Source of the DNA: Porphyromonas sp.
GTDB lineage: Bacteria > Bacteroidota > Bacteroidia > Bacteroidales > Porphyromonadaceae
Assembly: GCA_003640335.1 (NCBI GenBank)
Contig: RBKG01000163.1
Coordinates: 1-16,621, forward strand
Length of the DNA stretch: 16,621 nucleotides
Direction: 5' to 3'
Below are positions 1 through 8,541 of this stretch, one piece after another; position 1 is the stretch's first letter, and every line of letters starts with the position of its first letter. The translations under genes were made by a program, and so were the position numbers. Below the pieces are notes generated by a model. It was not told where the DNA came from. It made no database searches and saw nothing but the letters and a program-made list of their open reading frames with translations.

Positions 1-45
1 TTTTATTCTGATACTGCCTAGTCACATAGTTTTTAGTTTAGAATA

Positions 46-3000
46 CTAATTCTTCTCGCCCTCTTCACTCTTTTGCGGAGGCAACATAAAGAGATGTGAA
101 GGTTTTGATTTGCTCTTGGTACTATCTGTTGGAAGCGGTTTGCGCTTACGCTTAAATCTGAAGAAATCACTCAGTTTACTTAACTTCCGTCGCAAGAGTA
201 AACCTACCCCTGTTTCACTGTATTCACCTTCAATAACGTTATCCGTGATACGCTTGTGGTATACCTGAGCAAATCGCTCTCCAGCCTTATCCATTTGATA
301 CTCTACGGATACATTATCAATAAACTGCTGACCACTATTAGTAGCATTCTCTCCGGTTTGTATCTTCCCACCTACAACAACCCTAATACGGTCATTATAG
401 AAGCGACGACTAAAGCTATAAGTATAACTTGCTCGGTTAACTCCTGAAAGACCATTCTCATTAAGGTTCATACCCACACTGAGGTCCGTACCACTTAGCA
501 AACTACCAGCCACAGTGTTAATTTGGTTCTGTATCAAGGCTGAGAATGTCTCATTCAAATCTAGGTTATTTGCACCGCTACCTCCTAAGAAAGTTCCCGT
601 AGCTAACAAGCCAATGGCCTGCTTAGCTCGCTCTTCACTACTCATTGCGACTAGCCTATTCTGTATAGATAAGTTCTCTGGCGCAGACAAATCAAAACCT
701 AAGTTTATATTGTCAATACGATTTTTAGCCTTAATACTTACATTAAAGTTAGTCTTTCCATTAGTTGCATCTCCAACAGAGGCTCGTACCTTTTGGGTAG
801 CCATAAAGTCTATGGTAGGATTTATCACATCTCCATCAAACGCAATATAACCTGATGGGTCAATAGCAAAATGCTTGCTTCCAACCACAGGCAGCGTATA
901 CTGAAGAGTGCCACCACCGCTCATATCATATCTACCGATAAGAGACATCTCGCCATAAGGACGATAGCGGAATTGCAGATTACCTCCTCCCTGCATATTC
1001 ATGTAGTCCCTACCATCAGGTGTAAGATTAACATTGAAGCGCACAGTAGGGTCAATATGAATAGATAAGTTCATATCCATACCACCTAAATCACGAGTAC
1101 TAACAGGAGCCTTATCCAAGAAAAGTGTATCTGCGAAATCCTTGAACTCAACCAAACCAACAGATTTATCTGAGTTATCTAAAACAGACTCTTTCATGAC
1201 ATAAGTACAACTTGTACCGCTCAATACATCTAAACGACCTCGCACACGAGGACTCATAAGAGAACCATTTACACGAATATCTCCCGAAGAAATCAAACGT
1301 CCATATACAACCTGACTATCCTTCTTAGGACGCATTTGCTCCATCAACTTAACTTCATTCGCCGTAATACTTAAGTTAGCATTCATCATCGAAGAGCCAT
1401 GCGTATGGATATATCCATTCAGAAGAAAAGGATGAACAAGGTCTACACTTGAATGTAGTGCGTAGTTATCAAACTCTATGCGGTCCTTATTGACTTGTAG
1501 GGGCAAACTATCGAGCAAGAGTGTAGTCGCATAATCCTGCAAATCAATTTTACCTGCTTGTGTCTTAAGCGAACCAAGTAATTGAGGGTCTGATAAAGAA
1601 CCACTCATTTGCAAATCTCCGCTTACAGAACCCGCTAAATATGTATGGTAAGACGACGTAAAAGGATTAGCAATTTCCATTGGGAACTCTTTGAGTTTGA
1701 GAGTTGCTTTTAAGGGGTCTTTGCTCTTCGCATCATAAATACCATTGATGCTAAGCGCCTGCTTACCCTTATAACTTATTTCGGTCGTCAAGTCATGAGT
1801 ACCATCTGTTCGAGGCTGATAGAAGAGAGCCATAGCAAAGTGGCCTAACTTCTTATCCTCATAACTGAGTTCTTGTATCGCCAAGTCCCCACTAATAACA
1901 GGCTGCTTATGAATATCCCCCTCTCTAGCATAGTCAATATCTCCTGAGAGTGTTCCACTCAGATTGGGTAGCCCTAGGGCTCTATAATCTTGCAAAGCAA
2001 TACCCTTCACCGATAGGAGAGCCTCCTGCTCTTTATATTCTCGATGATCAGCGATAAAGCTTAGGTTCGCGTTGTTTTGAGGATTAGTCAAATTAAGATT
2101 TCCACTAAAGAAATAGTTCCCCTTAGTCAAATTGAACCAGTTCCCATCATTAACGTGCAAAGTATTCCCTGCAAGCACTAGCACTGTATCAGGGATATGA
2201 AGACGGTATGAAGATTGCGTCCAATCAGCCAATACCTTCATTTGGTTCTCTACCTCTCCATGCTCTCCTTTATGAACAAGAGCAACTACCGCATCTTGCA
2301 AGGAGTTATTGAGGGACAAATTCAAAGTAAATGGCTTCTGCTGACGAAATCTAGTCTTATCAATCTTTAACTGAGTTACAAAGCGTAAACTATCAAGACC
2401 TAAGCTACCTTTAGATTTACGAGGATAATGAAGCGTATTCATCGTAAGGTCTACACAGTTAATACGCAAAGTATCTTGCCTCAAATCATGCGCTAAGATA
2501 TGCCCATCTATACCAAAGTTTGGACGTAATCTCACTTGGCCTTCTAAGCCTTCTAGAGATAAACGAGATTTGATTAGATAAGCTCTAAGAGCATTATTCG
2601 TTCCCATCTCTACATCTAAGTCCAGCTCAGGGAATTTAGCTACAAGCTGCTCTAACTTAAGCTGAGTATTCTTGGAAGTCTGCACATCTGACCACCATTT
2701 TTTTCCAAGCAGAGTTAATTCATTAGCACGCCCCATCAACTTGGTAGGAGCTTCACCTAAACTCAACGACAGCTTAAGGTCGCCCGAAGACAAGGCTAAC
2801 GCACTTTGCTTGGTATTCGTATTCAGTGATAAGTCTACTTGATTAGGCTTAATCAGTTCTCCATCAAATGCAAACTGCATACCTTCAGCCGAGGCTCTAA
2901 AAGAATGATTATCCTTAAAGTCGCTACTCAGCTCTCCCTTCAGACTGAGTTTAAGTGCTGATAATAAAGGCGAAATACCTAGAGCTGAAGCATCAATATC

Positions 3001-4812
3001 ATTAGCATTCATAATGATGCTACTCTGTAGTCTATTCCGATTTACCACAGCCTCCAAGAGTAGAGAGAAGTCAAGACCGGGATTAAAGCTATTCATATTC
3101 AGATTTAGCTCTCCCCGTCTTAAACGACCATCAAAAGTTACATCTTTCAGAGCTAGTGCCTCATACTGCATTTGGTCAATACGTCCCTTAACGACTGAAG
3201 ACGTTGCTTGACTAAATAAGTCATATCCTCTACCCTCAGCATCGATATGAGCTGTAACTAAGCCGACACCCATTGAGGGCATATAGGTACGCCCATTAAA
3301 CTGTTCTAGGTGTACCTTAGCTTTATACGACTTCGTTTGCTCATCGAGATTTGCATAGAGCTTCACTAATTCTGCTTGATGGCGAAGTTGTAAGTCGGTT
3401 AAGAGGTGCCCTTTCATAAGGTCTACCTTACCAGTCAAAGCTAAATTCTCTGGGATACGATAAGCCCTAGGACCAGATACAAACAAAGACAACAAACGGT
3501 CTGTATAAGAAGAGGTTTGTCCCTCTAGCGTGATGCGCCCTCGTCTACGACTATAGTTTTGTAAGTTATATAGTGTTCCATCACAAGAAAGATTAAGAAT
3601 ATCTTTCCACTTAAGATTAGCCTCTTTGACAGCTAATTCCTGAAGCGTACCTTCTAAATCTACAGCAAGATGAATAGGTCTGTCTACAATCCATCCAGAA
3701 GTTTTGGGATTACTTATAGTCGCTCTATATTCAGGGGCAAGTGCTTCTCCCGAAAGAGTTAATGCATCCTTCAAACTTAAGTCTGCATCTAGCCCCAACT
3801 CAGCAAATACGGTAGAATCACCCTTAAACATTGAGAAAGGAACCTTAATATGTCCCTTTAGAGACGAATAATCCGTACGAAGAGATAAATCTGCCAACTT
3901 AAGATTTAAACTATCCATTTGACAGATTAAACTTAGCTGTTTAACATTGAAGCCAGAACGCTCCTGCGCTGTAAACCCTCTCAAGGATAATTCCAAATCA
4001 GAGCCTTGACTTAGAACTTGCTCTAAATCGAAACTCGTATGCTTAAGCTCAATATGATTGGGATTTATTAGACCTGATAATAGTTTGGTCTCTCCGCCCT
4101 TATGATAGAGCAAAGAAGCATCCTTTAGCTTTCCTGACCTTAATCGATAAGTCTGCTTTCCTAAATCTATACCGAGATTGGTCGTTGCTAGATAAGGTAT
4201 TGCTGCCTGAGTTTGCAAACTATCTAAAGGCAAACCTATATCAAAACGACTATTCTTTAAGCAAGCATTACTCAGGTCTATCGTCCAACGCAAAGGTTCG
4301 GACTCACTCTTTGTCGTATCCGAACTATGGTAATAAACCATCAAGCCATCGGCAACTAAACTACTAGCACTTACTTTCTCTTTTTTCCAAGCTAGTACTG
4401 CTTGTTTAAGTTCACCTTGCTTGAGCCGAAAATGAATAGTTGTTTGCTTTAGCGTATCAACTTGATTATACTGAACGCCCTCCAGTCCAAGAGAAGGAAC
4501 TACAGCCAGATTATCCAACAAAGCCATTGGACTTAAGCCTAACTCTAGCCTATCCACACTCATCATTGTATCTCTAGGAGCATTGAGAACGCTCACCTCT
4601 CCTAATGACAAGTTTAGCGGATATGTAAGACGTAATTGTCCAATGTGAACAGATTTATTTAATGCATTAGAAGCTTTTTCCTCTATTATAGATACTGACC
4701 ACCTCTGAATAGCAGGAATATAAAGCGCTACCCCCAGCAAGAAAACAAGTAGGATAGGTGCGAGTATAAGCCCCAATCCCCAGAAAACCAGTTTACGCTT
4801 ATTTATCACCAT
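46..4812 (-). CDS. tamB: TamB-like inner-membrane-anchored envelope assembly protein (AsmA/TamB, DUF490 family)
   Basis: A 1588-residue protein with one N-terminal membrane helix (about residues 9-31) and then a very long, beta-rich periplasmic region of repeated short strands. This is the layout of the AsmA/TamB family, which bridges inner and outer membranes and is implicated in outer-membrane protein assembly and phospholipid transfer. The C-terminal DUF490 region is recognisable: around residues 1290-1335 it has MSGGGTLQYTLP, a 'G.I.FDG...NP..DF.A' pattern and then a charged segment. Around 1400-1410 it has the Gly-rich GLLATGTFLGGSG, and near 1470 the typical FYNDRIRVVVGG. The last ~45 residues are a basic, low-complexity tail. 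It is longer than Escherichia coli TamB (about 1260 residues), as Bacteroidota members usually are. The ATG start lies only 5 bp past the upstream stop, so translation is probably coupled to the methyltransferase/hemD gene. No BamA-like TamA partner is in the window. Family assignment is firm; the exact cargo is unknown. Confidence 0.9.
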   Translation of the reverse strand: MVINKRKLVFWGLGLILAPILLVFLLGVALYIPAIQRWSVSIIEEKASNALNKSVHIGQLRLTYPLNLSLGEVSVLNAPRDTMMSVDRLELGLSPMALLDNLAVVPSLGLEGVQYNQVDTLKQTTIHFRLKQGELKQAVLAWKKEKVSASSLVADGLMVYYHSSDTTKSESEPLRWTIDLSNACLKNSRFDIGLPLDSLQTQAAIPYLATTNLGIDLGKQTYRLRSGKLKDASLLYHKGGETKLLSGLINPNHIELKHTSFDLEQVLSQGSDLELSLRGFTAQERSGFNVKQLSLICQMDSLNLKLADLSLRTDYSSLKGHIKVPFSMFKGDSTVFAELGLDADLSLKDALTLSGEALAPEYRATISNPKTSGWIVDRPIHLAVDLEGTLQELAVKEANLKWKDILNLSCDGTLYNLQNYSRRRGRITLEGQTSSYTDRLLSLFVSGPRAYRIPENLALTGKVDLMKGHLLTDLQLRHQAELVKLYANLDEQTKSYKAKVHLEQFNGRTYMPSMGVGLVTAHIDAEGRGYDLFSQATSSVVKGRIDQMQYEALALKDVTFDGRLRRGELNLNMNSFNPGLDFSLLLEAVVNRNRLQSSIIMNANDIDASALGISPLLSALKLSLKGELSSDFKDNHSFRASAEGMQFAFDGELIKPNQVDLSLNTNTKQSALALSSGDLKLSLSLGEAPTKLMGRANELTLLGKKWWSDVQTSKNTQLKLEQLVAKFPELDLDVEMGTNNALRAYLIKSRLSLEGLEGQVRLRPNFGIDGHILAHDLRQDTLRINCVDLTMNTLHYPRKSKGSLGLDSLRFVTQLKIDKTRFRQQKPFTLNLSLNNSLQDAVVALVHKGEHGEVENQMKVLADWTQSSYRLHIPDTVLVLAGNTLHVNDGNWFNLTKGNYFFSGNLNLTNPQNNANLSFIADHREYKEQEALLSVKGIALQDYRALGLPNLSGTLSGDIDYAREGDIHKQPVISGDLAIQELSYEDKKLGHFAMALFYQPRTDGTHDLTTEISYKGKQALSINGIYDAKSKDPLKATLKLKEFPMEIANPFTSSYHTYLAGSVSGDLQMSGSLSDPQLLGSLKTQAGKIDLQDYATTLLLDSLPLQVNKDRIEFDNYALHSSVDLVHPFLLNGYIHTHGSSMMNANLSITANEVKLMEQMRPKKDSQVVYGRLISSGDIRVNGSLMSPRVRGRLDVLSGTSCTYVMKESVLDNSDKSVGLVEFKDFADTLFLDKAPVSTRDLGGMDMNLSIHIDPTVRFNVNLTPDGRDYMNMQGGGNLQFRYRPYGEMSLIGRYDMSGGGTLQYTLPVVGSKHFAIDPSGYIAFDGDVINPTIDFMATQKVRASVGDATNGKTNFNVSIKAKNRIDNINLGFDLSAPENLSIQNRLVAMSSEERAKQAIGLLATGTFLGGSGANNLDLNETFSALIQNQINTVAGSLLSGTDLSVGMNLNENGLSGVNRASYTYSFSRRFYNDRIRVVVGGKIQTGENATNSGQQFIDNVSVEYQMDKAGERFAQVYHKRITDNVIEGEYSETGVGLLLRRKLSKLSDFFRFKRKRKPLPTDSTKSKSKPSHLFMLPPQKSEEGEKN

Positions 4813-4817
4813 ATAAA

Positions 4818-6374
4818 CTACATTGATATAGACGCTGATACAATGGCAGCAACAAACTCTTCCATATCAGGTTTTGATGGTTCTGCTGTTACAGACCAAC
4901 CCAAAGAAGTCAGCGTCGCAGCTGTACTAGGACCAATAGCTCCAATCTTAGCTTCTACACGCGACTCTAGACCATGCGACTTCAGTAAATTGTAGAAGTT
5001 GTTTGCCGCAGAAGAGCTACAGAATGTAAGCCAATCGACAGACTCAAGTACTTGTTCTAAGTCTTCCGTCTTATAGTCTATAGGCTCATTGCGATAAACG
5101 CAGACGCAATCAACCTCTATCCCTTGGCTTTGAAGCGCATCAAGCAGAATAGCTCCGCCTAAATTACTTGTAGGAAGTAGTACCCTTTGTGGTTTGAGTA
5201 GAGCTATTTCTTTGGATAATCCCTCCGCTGTATGAACCTGAGCTGTAATATCAGGACGCACTCCATAAGATGCAAGAGCTTTAGCCGTAGCAGGTCCTAC
5301 TACTGCTATTGTTTTAAAGATAGACAAGGCTCGTGCATCTAGTCCCTGTGTAGTCAAACAATTCATAAAACTATGCACGGCATTAGGAGAGGTCAAAGCC
5401 AATACAGAAAAAACATCCTTGTAACGATTTAATTCAAATGTAGGATGTAATTCCTGCTGTATTTGAAATGTAGGCAGAACTCTAACCTCCGCACCTTCTC
5501 TTTCCAAAAGTGCTGTTAGTTCGGATGTTTGCCCTTCAGAACGTGTTACCAAAACCTTTTTACCCGTCAAGGCAGGCTTTTGATACCATTGATATTGGTC
5601 TGCAAACTCGAGGACTTCTCCCACAACGAAAATACCCGGACTGTATATCTCGTAATCTTCATGGCCTAAGGCAAATGTCTTGAGATCTTGCTTTACTAAG
5701 CATTGAGTAGGGCGTGTTCCCTCACTGATAATCGCAGCTTGAACATCTCCACCCTTACCTGCTCGCATGAGTGCTTCAGCTATCTGTGGCACAACCCTCA
5801 TACTCATATAGAAAACAAGTGTCCCATCTAAATGAGCATAAGCCTGCCAATCTAGATTAGGTAGTCCACCATCTTTGGTAAAGGCTGTAACAAGCGTTAC
5901 CGAGCGGCTCAATCCTCTATGCGTCACTGGCACTCCCCAATAGGCAGGCGCAGCAATACCAGCTGTTACTCCTGGCACTATCTCATAAGAGATACCGGAG
6001 CCTTGAAGCGCTTGCATCTCCTCGCCCCCTCGTCCGAATACAAAAGGGTCTCCTCCCTTTAGGCGCACAATCTTTCCGCCTTGAGACAAGGCAACGCTCA
6101 CAATAAGAGCGTTAATCTCCTCTTGACGCATAGCGTGAGCACCAGCACGTTTCCCTACATTATACAATTTTGCTTTTGTCGGAAACATTCGGTGTATAGA
6201 ACTATCTACAAGGGCATCATAAATGATGACATCAGCAGACTCTATTAACTCTTTTGCCCTAAGGGTTAGCAGTGAAGCATCACTCGGACCACTCCCTACC
6301 AAATAAACTCTAGAAAACTCTTTCACGGCTAACAGGTATACATTCTTCTTGAAGATGCTTCCAGATTTCCTCAT
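4818..6374 (-). CDS. Fused uroporphyrinogen-III C-methyltransferase and uroporphyrinogen-III synthase (CobA/SUMT-HemD)
   Basis: This bifunctional cytosolic enzyme is 518 residues from the ATG at 6374. Residues ~22-258 are a SUMT domain: the glycine-rich start VYLVGSGPSD, the SAM-site motif RLKGGDPFVFGRGGEE (104-119) and VPGVTAGIAAPAYWGVPVTH (133-152). It transfers two methyl groups from S-adenosylmethionine to uroporphyrinogen III, giving precorrin-2. Residues ~272-518 are a HemD domain: KVLVTRSEG (273-281), LTSPNAVHSF (327-336), VVGPATAKAL (358-367), FCSSSAANNF (451-460) and AIGPSTAATL (479-488). HemD cyclises hydroxymethylbilane to uroporphyrinogen III, so the protein makes its own methylation substrate. 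The ATG gives a 65-bp overlap with hemC and a non-conserved leader. A GTG at 6326 (V17, VKEFSRVYLVG) would cut the overlap to 17 bp and fits the family N-terminus better, so I consider it the more likely start. Product confidence is high; the start is uncertain. Confidence 0.93.
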   Translation of the reverse strand: MRKSGSIFKKNVYLLAVKEFSRVYLVGSGPSDASLLTLRAKELIESADVIIYDALVDSSIHRMFPTKAKLYNVGKRAGAHAMRQEEINALIVSVALSQGGKIVRLKGGDPFVFGRGGEEMQALQGSGISYEIVPGVTAGIAAPAYWGVPVTHRGLSRSVTLVTAFTKDGGLPNLDWQAYAHLDGTLVFYMSMRVVPQIAEALMRAGKGGDVQAAIISEGTRPTQCLVKQDLKTFALGHEDYEIYSPGIFVVGEVLEFADQYQWYQKPALTGKKVLVTRSEGQTSELTALLEREGAEVRVLPTFQIQQELHPTFELNRYKDVFSVLALTSPNAVHSFMNCLTTQGLDARALSIFKTIAVVGPATAKALASYGVRPDITAQVHTAEGLSKEIALLKPQRVLLPTSNLGGAILLDALQSQGIEVDCVCVYRNEPIDYKTEDLEQVLESVDWLTFCSSSAANNFYNLLKSHGLESRVEAKIGAIGPSTAATLTSLGWSVTAEPSKPDMEEFVAAIVSASISM

Positions 6375-7254
6375 TAGGGAGGTCTAGAGGCACAATGATA
6401 GCCTTCAGGCTCTGCTTCATATCATTGCAATCATACACTAGGACATACAAAACTTCGATGCCCTCTTCGTCTTTTTGCACTTGTTCCTTAGCTAGCCCGA
6501 CGCTGCAGTTACAGCCAAAAGGCACAGCACATCCTCCTCCTATTTTGGATAAGATATAACGCTCAACCTCTACACAGCGAGCAGTGTAATCGTGGTGTAA
6601 CGGTTTTAGCAACTCTTTATAGTCCTCTCTGTCACTCTTTATCTGAACAGCTATTGCACCTTGACCGGGCGCAGGTACCATCTGAACCTCAGGCAAAACT
6701 TGCGTAATACGTTCCTCTAAGCCCAAACGCTTAAGTCCTGCATAGGCCATCACAATGGCATCATATTCTCCGTTATCTAGTTTCGCCAAACGGGTATCTA
6801 CATTTCCTCTAATCTCGCGAATATCTAAATCTGAACGTTGCTCTAGAAGTTGCGCAGCTCTTCGTGGACTACTCGTTCCAACTATAGCTCCATTAGGCAA
6901 CTCTGCTAGAGACTTATATCGTACACTTATCAAGACGTCATTGACCTGTTCTCTTCTAAGGATTGCGCCCAAAGAAGTACCCGAACAGAGTTCAACGGGT
7001 AAATCTTTAAGGCTATGTACAGCACAATCTATCTCTCCAGCAAATAAAGCCTCCTCGAGTTCTTTTGTAAAAAGCCCCTTATCACCAGAAGCATTCAAAG
7101 AGAGGTCCAGTCGCTTATCTCCCTTCGTTTTAATTATGCGAAGTTCGACCTTAAGCTCGGGATAAGCAAGGAGGAGTTCTCTCTTAACTTGCTCAGCCTG
7201 AGCTAAGGCTAACTTAGAACCTCTCGTTCCTATTATAAATGTATCTATATTCAT
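6310..7254 (-). CDS. hemC: Porphobilinogen deaminase (hydroxymethylbilane synthase)
   Basis: HemC joins four porphobilinogen molecules into linear hydroxymethylbilane, the substrate of the HemD domain encoded directly downstream. The 314-residue protein is of normal family length and opens with the hallmark IIGTRGSKLALAQA (7-20). The catalytic-site HSLKDLP (80-86), VGTSSPRRAAQL (125-136), REIRGNVDTRLAKLD (146-160) and VPAPGQGAI (193-201) are intact. The dipyrromethane cofactor is held by Cys242 in GGGCAVPFG. The ATG start sits at the family's usual N-terminus. It follows hemA after a 33-bp gap with no promoter or terminator signature, and its 3' end overlaps the downstream methyltransferase/HemD gene. 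Nothing appears missing or degenerate. Confidence 0.97.
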   Translation of the reverse strand: MNIDTFIIGTRGSKLALAQAEQVKRELLLAYPELKVELRIIKTKGDKRLDLSLNASGDKGLFTKELEEALFAGEIDCAVHSLKDLPVELCSGTSLGAILRREQVNDVLISVRYKSLAELPNGAIVGTSSPRRAAQLLEQRSDLDIREIRGNVDTRLAKLDNGEYDAIVMAYAGLKRLGLEERITQVLPEVQMVPAPGQGAIAVQIKSDREDYKELLKPLHHDYTARCVEVERYILSKIGGGCAVPFGCNCSVGLAKEQVQKDEEGIEVLYVLVYDCNDMKQSLKAIIVPLDLPNEEIWKHLQEECIPVSRERVF

Positions 7255-7287
7255 ATTTTTATTTATCCTATTATCTAAGTAAAGGCA

Positions 7288-8541
7288 TCAATCTGCAGAC
7301 TCGCTCAGTTTGCTTGCGACCTTTTCAAAGATTGCCTGCACAGCATCAACATACCTATGTCGATGCCCATCTTCAGAAATATCCCGCAGAGCCGATACAA
7401 TAGCAGTTGATATAGTTACTCGGAAATGCTCTCGATGCTGGTTTAGTAGCATTTCTTCTCTCTCAGACAAAGCATTATCATTATAGGCAAGTTCTTTCTC
7501 TAAGAGCAATGAAGTGGCACGCTGTATAGCACCAATAGCTTCCCGCATCTGCGCACCATTCATCCATTGTTGATGGATTTGCACATATTCTGATATGATA
7601 GATGCAACCTTATTATGAGTATCTTGGTCTACACTTTGACCTAAATCCTCTAGGGCATCTATCGTATAAAGTGTGATATGGGATAGCGTATCTACTTCTG
7701 AAGCGACATTACGAGGAACGGCTAAGTCTATAATCGTCTTTGCCCCATACTCAGGACGGACATGCTCCGAATGTACTATTGGAGATGGAGCCGAAGTCGC
7801 CACAATGATGGCATCTGCAAGCCTTAATTCTCGCTCAAGACTATTCTCGCTAGCAATCTCTGCCTTGGGATGTTGCTCTTTAAATTTCTCAGCACGTTCT
7901 CTAGTGCGATTGTATACTACTATATGTTCAGCATTATGATGTAGCAAGTGCTCATATATCGTATCGGCCATAAGCCCTGCCCCCACAATTAACACCCTAT
8001 TAGGTTTATTAGGTAGAGAGAAGAGTTTATCCACTGCGGCCGAGCCTGCCGAAATAGGAGTTGAGCTCAGAATATACTCACTACGCACTCGCTTAGCAAC
8101 CTCAAAAGCCCTATGAAAGAGCCTTGATAAGACCCCAGAACAATGCCCCGATAATGAAGCCATACGATAAGCCTCTTTAAGTTGCCCTAATATCTGAGTT
8201 TCACCAATGACCATAGATTCAAGCCCCGAAGCAAGTCTAAAAAGATGCTCATAAGCATCAGCATCACGGAGCTTCATCAGATACTCTCCATATCTAACAC
8301 TTAGCTCTAGATTGCTTAGTAGCGAGTGTATTAGTTTCTGTTCTACAGCGGCAGGACAAGTCGTTTCTACATCGTAATATATCTCTACCCTATTACATGT
8401 AGAGAGGATAACCGCCCCTTTCACAAAATGGCAAGCTATCCAATCTTCTACAATTAAACTGGCTTCTCCGCTTGTAAGCGCAAAAGCACTTCGTTTCTCA
8501 ATATCGGCTATCTGATGATTAATACCTATTAATCCTATCAT
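7288..8541 (-). CDS. hemA: Glutamyl-tRNA reductase
   Basis: HemA reduces the glutamate on Glu-tRNA(Glu) with NADPH to glutamate-1-semialdehyde, the first committed step of C5-pathway tetrapyrrole synthesis. The 417-residue protein is full length. The catalytic cysteine is Cys49 in LSTCNRVEIYYD. The conserved EHLFRLASGLESMVIGETQI block (98-117) carries the family histidine, His99. An NADP-binding Rossmann domain starts at VLIVGAGLMAD (183-193), and a helical C-terminal dimerisation domain follows (about 310-417). The ATG overlaps the stop of the upstream transporter/SirC fusion by 4 bp (ATGA), a sign of translational coupling. In many bacteria HemA is controlled by heme or by proteolysis; no such regulatory element is visible here. 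The next enzymes, HemL and HemB, are not in the window. Confidence 0.97.
   Translation of the reverse strand: MIGLIGINHQIADIEKRSAFALTSGEASLIVEDWIACHFVKGAVILSTCNRVEIYYDVETTCPAAVEQKLIHSLLSNLELSVRYGEYLMKLRDADAYEHLFRLASGLESMVIGETQILGQLKEAYRMASLSGHCSGVLSRLFHRAFEVAKRVRSEYILSSTPISAGSAAVDKLFSLPNKPNRVLIVGAGLMADTIYEHLLHHNAEHIVVYNRTRERAEKFKEQHPKAEIASENSLERELRLADAIIVATSAPSPIVHSEHVRPEYGAKTIIDLAVPRNVASEVDTLSHITLYTIDALEDLGQSVDQDTHNKVASIISEYVQIHQQWMNGAQMREAIGAIQRATSLLLEKELAYNDNALSEREEMLLNQHREHFRVTISTAIVSALRDISEDGHRHRYVDAVQAIFEKVASKLSESAD

Noticed and set aside
1..45. Sequence after the tamB stop, checked for a terminator.
   Set aside because: No stem longer than a few base pairs is visible, and the window ends before more can be judged.
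6755..7165. A 136-codon open frame on the plus strand, antisense to hemC, and similar shorter plus-strand frames inside tamB, hemA and lacZ.
   Set aside because: All lie fully inside well-supported minus-strand genes, have low-complexity or Ser/Leu-rich translations typical of antisense shadows, and show no recognisable domain or start signal.
7255..7287. Gap between hemA and hemC, and the 77-bp gap before pth (11131-11207), examined for a cobalamin riboswitch or tRNA.
   Set aside because: Both are too short for a cobalamin riboswitch (about 200 nt), and no tRNA cloverleaf or conserved box is visible.
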